Assembly: GCA_009995705.1 (NCBI GenBank)
Contig: JAADBR010000032.1
Coordinates: forward strand, 1-31,695
Origin: Microcystis aeruginosa W13-11
GTDB lineage: Bacteria > Cyanobacteriota > Cyanobacteriia > Cyanobacteriales > Microcystaceae
Direction of reading: 5' to 3'
DNA: 31,695 nucleotides
Shown here: positions 23,878 through 30,916 of the stretch, one piece after another
Layout: each line of letters begins with the position of its first letter
Position numbering within the stretch: position 1 is the first letter of the stretch
Notes under the pieces: model-generated
Database searches by the model: none
The model's input: only the letters and a program-made list of their open reading frames with translations
What the model was told of the DNA's origin: nothing
Translations under genes and position numbers: made by a program

Positions 23878-24612
23878 GTGAAACCGATCGATGATATTCC
23901 CGAAGCTTTGCGGGACAGCCAGTACAGAAAAACTACTAATCCTAATGGTCTCATAGCGATCGCAAGCGGTTTACTCGCTCTGGTGGGAACCGGCCTAATT
24001 GCCATAGCAGTCTTGAATCGTCCCCCTGCTACCGTAAAAAAACCAGTTATTAACCCCTCCCCCCTGATTAAAGCCACTCCTAGCCCCATTGAGAACATTC
24101 TAGGTCATTTACCCTACCAAGAGGCTCCGGAGACGGAATTAGCCCCTATTACTGGGGATGGTGGTATGCGTTTAAGGAAGGCAGCAGCCAAAGCTTTTAT
24201 CCAGATGCAGAGTGACGCGAGAAGGTCGGGGGTGATTTTAATGCCGATTTCCGCATTTCGATCGAAAGCAACCCAAGAAAAGCTCTTTTTTGAAGTTAAA
24301 AAACAACGCAATCAGCAAACCCGCAAACGAGCAGAAGTGAGCGCACCTCCGGGTTACAGCGAACATCATACCGGTTATGCGATCGATATTGGCGATGGTC
24401 GCACCCCAGCCACAAATTTAAGTACCAGTTTTGATAATACTGCCGCTTTTCGTTGGTTGCAAAATAACGCTGCCCAGTATAGTTTCGAGTTATCTTTCCC
24501 CGAAAATAATCCCCAGGGTATTAATTATGAGCCTTGGCACTGGCGTTTTGTCGGGGATAGTCACAGTTTAGAAACTTTTTATAAGGCTCAACAATTAGGA
24601 AAACAAAAATAA
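23878..24612 (+). CDS. VanY/DdcB-type D-alanyl-D-alanine carboxypeptidase (M15), membrane-anchored
   Basis: 244 residues from GTG 23878, with AGGAGG about ten bases upstream, 31 bp after the malic enzyme gene. A membrane helix (~27-48, IAIASGLLALVGTGLIAIAV) anchors a periplasmic M15B peptidase. Its zinc and active-site motifs are visible: MPISAFRSKATQEKLF (~122-137), SAPPGYSEHHTGYAIDIGDG (~155-174; zinc His and Asp in SEHHTGYAID) and the C-terminal EPWHWRFVG (~220-228; catalytic Glu and zinc His). Such enzymes remove the terminal D-Ala of peptidoglycan stem peptides. The last ~25 bp plus stop are duplicated 145 bp downstream around a hairpin element. Confidence 0.9.
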   Translation: MKPIDDIPEALRDSQYRKTTNPNGLIAIASGLLALVGTGLIAIAVLNRPPATVKKPVINPSPLIKATPSPIENILGHLPYQEAPETELAPITGDGGMRLRKAAAKAFIQMQSDARRSGVILMPISAFRSKATQEKLFFEVKKQRNQQTRKRAEVSAPPGYSEHHTGYAIDIGDGRTPATNLSTSFDNTAAFRWLQNNAAQYSFELSFPENNPQGINYEPWHWRFVGDSHSLETFYKAQQLGKQK

Positions 24613-24772
24613 GATAACCTTATCGGCAATTGCATCCTGTAGGGGCGAAGCATTCGGACAATAACCTATCGCTGAAACCAGAGATTTTCTATCCGAATGC
24701 TTCGCCCGTACTTTTTCAACTTTTTAGAAAAACCAACAATTAGGAAAACAGAAATAGGATAACCTTATCGGC
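24589..24772. repeat. Hairpin element (16-bp perfect stem) bracketed by a direct repeat of the preceding gene end
   Basis: GGGCGAAGCATTCGGA (24643-24658) pairs exactly with TCCGAATGCTTCGCCC (24692-24707), leaving a 33-base loop. The 38-base stretch starting CAACAATTAGGAAAACA at 24589 recurs at 24734 with a few mismatches. The first copy is the end of the carboxypeptidase gene with its stop; the second is non-coding. The layout is that of a small palindromic element within a local ~145-bp duplication. Confidence 0.8.
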
Positions 24773-24838
24773 GATCAATGGCATTTTCTGGAATTAATTA
24801 CTAAGATAGGATTACATTGTCTTGTGAGCGTTTCTGAT

Positions 24839-25183
24839 ATGTCCAAGCTGATAAAATACTTAACAAATGAGCAGGGAGAACGAGTCGGGGTTTTATTAGA
24901 CTGGAACACCTATTCTCGATTTGCCAATTCATTAGGACTCGATGAAGATTGTTTGGTTGGTTTGAGTGTGGATGAATTAAAAGCGCTGGCAAGTTGTCAA
25001 TTGTCCCTCGTAGAACAAACCCGTTTAGATGATTTAGTGACGAGAAATGCAGAATCTTTACTCTGCGCTGATGAGGTAGCGGAGTTAGATGAGTTGTTGG
25101 CAAAAACAGATCAATTAACAATTCTTAAAACTCGTGCCAGATATACGCTAAAGTGTTTGCAACAAGGTACGACAGCAGCGTGA
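24839..25183 (+). CDS. Antitoxin-like protein of a cyanobacterial small family
   Basis: From ATG 24839 (MSKLIKYLTNEQGERVGVLL, 114 residues); a GTG at 24824 would add five. The N-terminus LTNEQGERVGVLLDWNTYSR resembles the strand-helix opening of Phd/YefM-type antitoxins. The rest is helical and acidic: CLVGLSVDELKALASCQLSL, LDDLVTRNAESLLCADEVAE, LDELLAKTDQLTILKTRARY. Many cyanobacterial genomes carry this arrangement, and the ending DQLTILKTRARYTL is very typical of it. No toxin gene follows; the NACHT gene comes 155 bp later. Whether it acts as an antitoxin here is unproven. Confidence 0.65.
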   Translation: MSKLIKYLTNEQGERVGVLLDWNTYSRFANSLGLDEDCLVGLSVDELKALASCQLSLVEQTRLDDLVTRNAESLLCADEVAELDELLAKTDQLTILKTRARYTLKCLQQGTTAA

Positions 25184-25338
25184 GTGTTTATATTCGGATG
25201 GGGTTTTCCCTGTCTGACAGGAGAGGGATGCAGAAACTCCGATTCTATCTTGTAAGTCATGACCAAATCTTCTTAGCCTACAATTAAAAATATTAGAGAG
25301 TTTCATCGGGATTCCTTCTCGAACTAACAGACAAGTAA

Positions 25339-27093
25339 ATGATTGACTGGACTCCTTATCTCACATCAGTCTCTGAAAAGTACGCCCAGTGGGAGACATT
25401 TTACACCCTCACCGACGTAGAGGGAAAAACACGCCCGTCGAAAACTGCACCTTTGCTAAGGGATTTGTGGGTGCAGACGATTGAAAAAGAACGGGAAAAC
25501 CCGCAAGAAAGACCAGAAAGACCAGAAAAAACCGAAAGATTCACGGTTTTAGATGGTTTACGCAAGTATAAGGCTAATCACGTTCTTTTAAAAGGTCGTC
25601 CGGGTTCAGGAAAATCGACCGCTTTAGCAAGATTGTTATTAGAAGAAGCGCAAAGCTTGCGCCCAAATCAACAAAATCAGGCTAAAATCATTCAAATTCC
25701 CATTCTCATCGAATTACGCTTTTATGAAACCTCAATTCTTGATTTAATTTTACAATTCCTGAAACGCCATAAATTAATTATTGATAGTAATACCCTAGAA
25801 AGTTGGCTGTTAGAAAATCAGAATTTTAGACCATTATTATTATTTGATGGTATCAATGAATTGCCCTCAGATACTGCACGACAGAAATTAAAAAACTTTC
25901 GCCAGCAGTATGCAGAAATCCCGATGATTTTCACAACAAGGGATTTAGGCAGCGACGACTTAAATATTGAGAAAAAGCTGGAAATGCTCCCCCTGAGCGA
26001 ACCACAGATGCGGGATTTTGTCAAGTCCTATTTGCCCGAAAAAGGCGAAGAAATGCTTAAACAGTTGGGAAATCGTCTCAAGGAATTGGGAGAAACTCCT
26101 CTGCTTTTGTGGATGCTTTGTTCAGTTTTTGATAATAATGAGAACAAAATTCCTGCTAATTTGGGCTTAGTTTTCCAGATTTTTACAGGAATTTATAACA
26201 AGAAATTAAAAGCAGATGTTCCTACTTACCAAGAATCGCGGGATTGGTGGCGAGAATTGCTGCAAGTGTTAGCTTGGAAAATGACACAAGGGGAGTCAAA
26301 AACTGAGATTCAGGTGGCTATTTCCCGAACAGAAGCAGAGGAAGAATTAACGAAATTTATCAAAAATAAAGGATTTCCCGAATATTACGGTAAGCAGTGG
26401 TTAGAGGATTTACTGAAATATCATCTAATTCACCTAGAAGGTAATGATAAAATTGCTTTTCGCCATCAACTGATTCAAGAATACTACACGGCTGAGGAAT
26501 TACAGAAAAAACTACGCCATCTCAAGGATGAGCAGTTAAAGTGGGACTATTTGAATTATCTCAAATGGACGGAACCTGTGGCGTTACTGTTGGGAATGCT
26601 GGATAAAAAAACTGATGCCCTACGAGTGGTGAATTTAGCTTTAGTGGTTGATAAAAAGTTAGGAGCGAGGTTAGCAGGAGAGGTTAAAAAAGACTGGCAA
26701 CAGGAAACCGTTGCTTTAGTTTTAGGCTTAAATTTACCTCAATTGTTTACTATTGAATTGCTAAAAATGACTCGATCTGATGCGGCTATTTTTAGATTAA
26801 TTCAATTCTTAAAAAACTCTAATTCTGATGTTCGTAGAAATGCAGCAAAAGCTCTTTTTAAAATTGGTGGCTCAAAAATCATCATTCCAGAGTTAATTAA
26901 AGCCTCAGAACACTCCTATATTCCAGAGTTAATTAAAGCCTTAGAACATTCATATAAGAAGTATTTTTGTAGTCAAGCATCTCTGGTTAATATCAAATTA
27001 AAAGCCGCCATTTCTAGTTTAATTGAAGCCTTAGAAGACCCCTATAGCGGTATTCGCTTGAGTGAGATACAGACAAAGTCTTGCCTAGACTGA
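25339..27093 (+). pseudogene. NLR-like NACHT NTPase with HEAT repeats, 5' part of a gene split by a MITE
   Basis: 584 codons before a stop inside the inserted element. The NACHT NTPase has Walker A GRPGSGKST (86-94), Walker B PLLLFDGINELP (166-177) and sensor IFTTRD (197-202). A winged-helix-like region follows (~270-400, with HQLIQEYYTAEEL), then linker helices and HEAT repeats from ~490 (NSDVRRNAAKALFKIGG). The genuine sequence stops at about residue 568 (LEDP); the rest is read from the element. Without the 93-bp element and its TA duplication, the frame runs into 27140-28100 as one 888-residue NACHT-HEAT-TIR protein. Such STAND NTPases are bacterial relatives of NLR immune sensors: the HEAT part would sense, NACHT would oligomerise, TIR would be the effector. 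As it stands only a TIR-less sensor can be made, unless the element is spliced, skipped or excised. Confidence 0.85.
26884..26955 (+). repeat. 36-bp in-frame tandem duplication in the HEAT region
   Basis: Two 36-bp units (26884-26919 and 26920-26955), 33 of 36 bases identical, encode IPELIKASEHSY and IPELIKALEHSY. A HEAT repeat is ~31 residues, so this 12-residue duplication breaks the regular spacing locally. It looks recent and keeps the frame. Confidence 0.85.
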
Positions 27094-27137
27094 CTTATAG
27101 CTTGTTGCAGTATACCTCATTCGACTGCATACCGCTA
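27045..27137. mobile_element. 93-bp MITE with TA target duplication, inserted in the NACHT-HEAT-TIR gene
   Basis: The element starts TAGCGGTAT (27045-27053) and ends with its exact complement ATACCGCTA (27129-27137). Inward of these the arms remain partly matched (GAGTGAG against CTCATTC at 27060-27066 and 27116-27122). TA flanks it on both sides (27043-27044 and 27138-27139), the target duplication of IS630/Tc1-mariner-type elements. It encodes nothing. Deleting element plus one TA (95 bp) gives D-P-Y-K-Y-A-R-N-Q-S-A-E-A-L-F-K-I-G, a regular HEAT repeat in one frame, which confirms the borders. Its transposase would have to be supplied from elsewhere. Confidence 0.85.
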
Positions 27138-28100
27138 TATAAGTATGCTCGTAATCAGTCGGCAGAAGCCCTATTTAAAATTGGCACAGAAGCAGCGATT
27201 GCCAAGTTACTCAAGGCTTTAGAAGACTCTGATTGGGGTGTTCGTAGCAACGCAGCCGCATCCTTGGGTGAAATTGGCTCAGAAACAGCGATGACTGAAC
27301 TTATCAAATGCCTGAAAAATCCTGCTTTTGTCACATTAAATAATGGCGAGACTCTCTCTAAAGCTAGAGAAGCACTAGACACAATTCAAAACAAACTTAA
27401 ATACTATCACCCCCTCTGCCAACCCATGAATCAACAAGTTTACATCTCCTACAACTGGCAAGAAGACAGCAACGAAATGGCTAATCAACTCGTCCAAGCA
27501 TTTGCCGCTAAAGGAATTGAGATTATTCGGGATAAAACCCACACCATCTATAAAGACTCCATCAAAAACTTTATGCAGCAAATTGGACAGGGGAAATGTG
27601 TCGTCGCCGTCATCAGCGATAGATACTTAAAATCAGAAAACTGTATGTTTGAATTAGTAGAAATTGCTAGAAATGGTGACTTTTATCAAAGAATATTCCC
27701 GATTATTTTACCAGATGCCAGAATTTATAAAGACTTCGAGCGCATAGACTACCTGAAATATTGGGAAGACGAAAAAGCAAAACTACAAGCAAAATACAAA
27801 CACATTGATTTAGCTAAAACTAATAGTATCTTGGCGACATTAAACTTATATGATGAAATCAGGGGCAATATTGATAATCTAACTAACATTCTTAAAGATA
27901 TGAATACTCTCAATATCGACTTACACCGCCAATCGGAATTTGCAGCTATGATTGAAGCAGTAGAAACTAAACTTGCAGAGGATGGTCAAACATCATCTAA
28001 TCAATCTCCAGTCAAGTCAGAATCTAAATATACTATCCATGCCAAAAACCTCCAGATTATTGAAAAAGGTGATGGCCAGATTCAGGATTCTAGTTCGTAG
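27081..28100 (+). pseudogene. HEAT-TIR 3' part of the split NLR-like gene
   Basis: The frame opens with a TTG inside the MITE (MPRLTYSL...), so its first ~20 residues are element-derived. Native sequence resumes at about 27140 with HEAT repeats (NQSAEALFKIGTEAAIAKLL; SDWGVRSNAAASLGEIGSE). An ATG at 27426 opens the TIR domain: MNQQVYISYNWQEDSNEMAN, then CVVAVISDRYLKSENCMFEL. The Glu of CMFEL is where TIR NAD-cleaving enzymes carry their catalytic Glu, so NADase activity is plausible. After the TIR (to ~residue 235 of this frame) come a helical stretch, a Ser/Gln-rich linker and the final motif SKYTIHAKNLQIIEKGDGQI. That motif recurs in the 29887-30471 protein. A TIR-only product from 27426 is conceivable, but no ribosome site is seen. 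Confidence 0.85.
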
Positions 28101-28206
28101 TTGTGCTTAAGCGGGTGCATCTCAGATTTGCAGAAATACCGAAAACTTTTCGCTTTAAAAGGCGAGGTTTTAGACCAGATTTTTTTGATAACTTTTAATT
28201 GCTGAC

Positions 28207-28467
28207 ATGACTAAATATCTAAACATTACTGAAACAGGACAAAAGCTGGTTGAATGGTCTGAGCAAATGACTGACGAACCTATTATTACCAAAGAAGGTC
28301 AACCCATTATGGTTGCCCTGAATTACGCTCAAATTGAATCTTGGTTAGAAACTCTTGATATTTTACAAGACAAAGAGTTTGCCGAAATCCTATCTGAAGC
28401 GATTCAACAGGATCAATCAGGACAAAGAATTACTTGGGAAGATGCTAAAAAACAACTCGGTTGGTAA
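28207..28467 (+). CDS. Phd/YefM-type antitoxin
   Basis: 86 residues: MTKYLNITETGQKLVEWSEQ, MTDEPIITKEGQPIMVALNY then AQIESWLETLDILQD. The block P(I/V)I.K.G.P..V...Y..(I/W) is the DNA-binding antitoxin signature, followed by an acidic helical toxin-binding tail (EFAEILSEAIQQDQSGQRIT). Such antitoxins normally precede a RelE/ParE-type toxin, but none follows within the next 200 bp. It may be an orphan left by deletion or may act on a toxin elsewhere. It lies 106 bp after the TIR gene. Confidence 0.85.
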   Translation: MTKYLNITETGQKLVEWSEQMTDEPIITKEGQPIMVALNYAQIESWLETLDILQDKEFAEILSEAIQQDQSGQRITWEDAKKQLGW

Positions 28468-28672
28468 CTGCTAAACCAATAGGTTCTTGCTGAATCGTCA
28501 GATATACACCTATTACTTTTTCAGAGATAGCTAGTTTTGGAGAGGATAGTCAAAATATTCCTACTTCTACTACAAAAACCTCGTCCTCATCATCTACTCA
28601 ATCTCAAGGACTGTAGGATGCTATACTTCTCACAGGGATAAACTGGTAAATTGGAGGAAAAATCCATCAATA

Positions 28673-28864
28673 ATGATACCCACCCCCGAACAGATGCTTA
28701 CTTGCCTTAGAATGTGTCAAACCCTGTCTAATTTCTATACCGATATTCATCTATTTCGCTATGATGAAAAACGAAAGGAGATTTATATACTAGCAGGTGA
28801 AACTCTTAGCTTTATCATATTAACTAACGGAAATGTGGAGTTTGAAGATGAATCATCAACCTGA
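28673..28864 (+). CDS. Small cyanobacterial protein, DUF6888-like
   Basis: 63 residues beginning MIPTPEQMLTCLRMCQTLSN and continuing FYTDIHLFRYDEKRKEIYIL, AGETLSFIILTNGNVEF. A GGAGG lies 15 bases upstream, farther than ideal. It overlaps the next gene by 17 bp in another frame, an arrangement I associate with paired DUF6888/DUF6887 genes in cyanobacteria. No function is known. The tight overlap suggests the two act together, for instance as an antitoxin/toxin-like or two-subunit unit (inference). Confidence 0.7.
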   Translation: MIPTPEQMLTCLRMCQTLSNFYTDIHLFRYDEKRKEIYILAGETLSFIILTNGNVEFEDESST

Positions 28865-29051
28865 TTTTTACCAAATGTCTCGCCCAGAATTAAGAAAATA
28901 TGTCCTCTCCCATCGAGAAGATGATGAAGCCTTAAGAATTTATATGGATAGAATGCGAACTGAACCAGGTGTAACTCGATTTACCCTGACTCCTAGTCAA
29001 GAAGACATGAAGAAATTAGAAGAATTTCTCAGGGCAAAAATGGATAAATAA
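28848..29051 (+). CDS. Small cyanobacterial protein, DUF6887-like
   Basis: From ATG 28848: MNHQPDFYQMSRPELRKYVL, SHREDDEALRIYMDRMRTEP, GVTRF, 67 residues. The pattern F..MS..ELR.YVL.HR.D..A...Y.DR is characteristic of this small family. It overlaps the end of the DUF6888-like gene, so translation is likely coupled. It is strongly charged, helical and probably soluble. The function is unknown; the next gene (HEAT repeats) starts 42 bp later and could be in the same transcript. Confidence 0.75.
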   Translation: MNHQPDFYQMSRPELRKYVLSHREDDEALRIYMDRMRTEPGVTRFTLTPSQEDMKKLEEFLRAKMDK

Positions 29052-29093
29052 AGTTAATTTTCCTTACCAACTAATCACCAAATAGAAAACAAT

Positions 29094-29885
29094 ATGATTA
29101 AAATTAATGAATATACCAAAATCGCCATTAGCTCCCTCTCTAAAAAACTAGATGATAACCACTCCGAAATTCGAGCGAAAGCGGCTGAATCTCTGGGAAA
29201 ACTTGGCAATGAAACCGCAATTCTTGCCTTAGCCAATAACTTAAATGATAGCCACATTAATGTTCGCCTAAAAATCATCCAAGCTTTAGGAGAAATTGGC
29301 AGTGAAACCGCTATCCCTAAATTAGCATCTACCCTCACCGATTCTAATCCTAGTATCCGCACAGCAACAGCAGCAGCCCTCGGTCAAATTGGTGGAGATC
29401 AAGCCATTTTATATCTTATTGAATTATTAACCCACGATCTGGAACCATCTGTTCGTATTGCCGCCGCACAGTCCCTCGGACAAATTGCTTCTGAAAAGGT
29501 AATTCCTCCTCTAGTTAATGCCTTAAAAGATAAGGACAGTCAAATAGTTCACTTTGCTGGACAGGGGTTAGCACAAATTCACTCTGAAAAATCGATTAAT
29601 GCACTAATTCAAGCTTTAGAAGAGCCTGACGAGCAAATTCGCAGCAGTGCAGCAGAAGCTTTAGGACAAATTACCTCCGAAAAAACGCTCAATGTTCTCA
29701 TAAAAACATTACAAAAAGATACCTCTCCTGAAGTGCGAACAAATGCGGCCAAATCCCTCGGAGAAATTGGCTTAGAAAATGCTATTCCCGCTCTAATAAA
29801 TGCTTTATCTGATACGGAAGATACTGTCCGTTTCAGTGCCACCGATGCCATTGGTAAAATCGGCTCGCGTTACGCTTTGAGCTAA
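29094..29885 (+). CDS. HEAT-repeat protein, eight repeats
   Basis: 263 residues made almost wholly of eight ~31-residue HEAT (PBS-lyase-like) repeats. Anchors are SEIRAKAAESLGKLGNE, INVRLKIIQALGEIGSE, PSIRTATAAALGQIGGD, PSVRIAAAQSLGQIASE, SQIVHFAGQGLAQIHSE, EQIRSSAAEALGQITSE, PEVRTNAAKSLGEIGLE and DTVRFSATDAIGKIGS. In cyanobacteria such proteins include phycobilin lyase subunits, but these repeats match those of the upstream NACHT-HEAT-TIR gene in wording (e.g. AAESLGKLGNE, NAAASLGEIGSE), and the neighbourhood is defence-like. It ends YALS-stop one base before the next ATG. A binding/scaffold role is inferred; no catalytic residues are seen. Confidence 0.85.
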   Translation: MIKINEYTKIAISSLSKKLDDNHSEIRAKAAESLGKLGNETAILALANNLNDSHINVRLKIIQALGEIGSETAIPKLASTLTDSNPSIRTATAAALGQIGGDQAILYLIELLTHDLEPSVRIAAAQSLGQIASEKVIPPLVNALKDKDSQIVHFAGQGLAQIHSEKSINALIQALEEPDEQIRSSAAEALGQITSEKTLNVLIKTLQKDTSPEVRTNAAKSLGEIGLENAIPALINALSDTEDTVRFSATDAIGKIGSRYALS

Positions 29886-29886
29886 C

Positions 29887-30471
29887 ATGGCACTCAAACC
29901 TGACTATTTACAGATAGTTATCGAAGTCTTTTCAAAAAGACTACAACATCCGAATGTTCAAATGCGGATAAAAGCCGCTCAATGTCTTAGAAATATTGGC
30001 AATGAATCAATAATACCTCTCCTATGCCAAGCATTAGAAGAAGAGAATAATCTCGATGTTAAATTCTCCATTATGGATGCTATAGTGTTAATAAATAACT
30101 TAACTTCAGAAACACCTATGTCAGAAAATCCTCAAGGCTCTAAATACAACATTGTTCAACCCCAAAACGTCCAGATTATTGAACAGGGTGATGGCATTAT
30201 TCATAATTACGCCACACCCCAAAATTTAGCCGAAGCCGCCCAAGAAATCCAACAACTTATCAGCCAACTCACTCAGAATTATCCCACTAATACCGAAGTT
30301 GAAAAACAAACTTTTGTCGCACAAGTTGACGCAGAAATCAAGAAAAATTCTCGCCTAAAAAGCATTTTAATCATGGGAGGAATTGAATTAATTAAAATTC
30401 TCTGTCCTCCCCTCGGTATTCCCGTTGAAATGGGTAAAAAATGGCTAGAAACTGCCAGTTTAAGTGATTAA
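29887..30471 (+). CDS. HEAT-start protein with a GDG-type motif and helical C-terminal domain
   Basis: 194 residues. Residues ~10-70 continue the HEAT pattern (NVQMRIKAAQCLRNIGNESI). Next comes a short motif (~84-104) SKYNIVQPQNVQIIEQGDGI, then IHNYATPQNLAEAAQEIQQL and a helical domain (~118-194) with a hydrophobic segment SILIMGGIELIKIL. The NYA..QNLAEAA.EIQQL module after a glycine-rich stretch is common in cyanobacterial proteins encoded beside NACHT/TIR-type genes, in my recollection. The motif is shared with the C-terminus of the TIR protein (28021-28090). One base separates this ATG from the stop before it, so it is coupled to, or a frame-shifted continuation of, the eight-repeat HEAT gene. 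Confidence 0.75.
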   Translation: MALKPDYLQIVIEVFSKRLQHPNVQMRIKAAQCLRNIGNESIIPLLCQALEEENNLDVKFSIMDAIVLINNLTSETPMSENPQGSKYNIVQPQNVQIIEQGDGIIHNYATPQNLAEAAQEIQQLISQLTQNYPTNTEVEKQTFVAQVDAEIKKNSRLKSILIMGGIELIKILCPPLGIPVEMGKKWLETASLSD

Positions 30472-30543
30472 ATAGAGCATCTCAATCTTATTAGTTAGAA
30501 ACGATTAAATCGGAATTATTCCATGATCAACATGATTTAAATA

Positions 30544-30678
30544 GACCTCTTGCATAAATCCGAAAACAAACGATAGAAACAATAATGGGAGGGACTTTCA
30601 GTTAATTATTTATTAGTAGTTTATAATCTTCAAAAATGTTGCTGTACAAGGATCGACTTAAGACTTTTGCAAGAGGTC
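30544..30678. mobile_element. 135-bp MITE-like element with 11-bp inverted ends and TA flanks
   Basis: GACCTCTTGCA (30544-30554) is the exact complement of TGCAAGAGGTC (30668-30678), and TA flanks both ends (30542-30543, 30679-30680), consistent with a TA target duplication. The interior is AT-rich and non-coding. The end sequence resembles the GAACTCTTGCAA found at the breakpoint of the Rpn relic (2668). Confidence 0.7.
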
Positions 30679-30775
30679 TAATCTATCAATTGTATAGATC
30701 GATCACCTCAAGTGCTTGGGAATCGTTAATTCAATAAAAGAAAAAATCGGAATCGAAGGTTAAAAGGCGTTGCAT

Positions 30776-30888
30776 GGCGTTGCTGATTTGAGATATGAAT
30801 CTTCTCTTGTGGGATTTTTAAAACCTAGACCCAAACTAACTTTTGGACGGGTGCAAGGTTGTCATTCATACCTTGATTCAGCAACGCC
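30776..30888. mobile_element. 113-bp element with 25-bp imperfect inverted ends
   Basis: GGCGTTGCTGATTTGAGATA (30776 on) matches the complement of the end at 30864-30888 (ATTCATACCTTGATTCAGCA then ACGCC), with 11 identical terminal bases and a few differences inward. An extra GGCGTTGC lies just before it (30766-30773). No target duplication is clear. The interior encodes nothing obvious. It is probably a MITE or the trimmed remains of an insertion sequence. Confidence 0.65.
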
Positions 30889-30916
30889 TAGACTTACAAC
30901 TTCAATCAATGTGCAT

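Noticed and set aside
24801..25121. 106-codon minus-strand frame opposite the antitoxin-like gene
   Set aside because: Antisense shadow of a better-supported gene.
28489..28616. Serine/threonine-rich open stretch (FGEDSQNIPTSTTKTS...) ending at 28616
   Set aside because: No start codon after the upstream stop; it resembles a linker or tail of a lost gene, but nothing identifies it.
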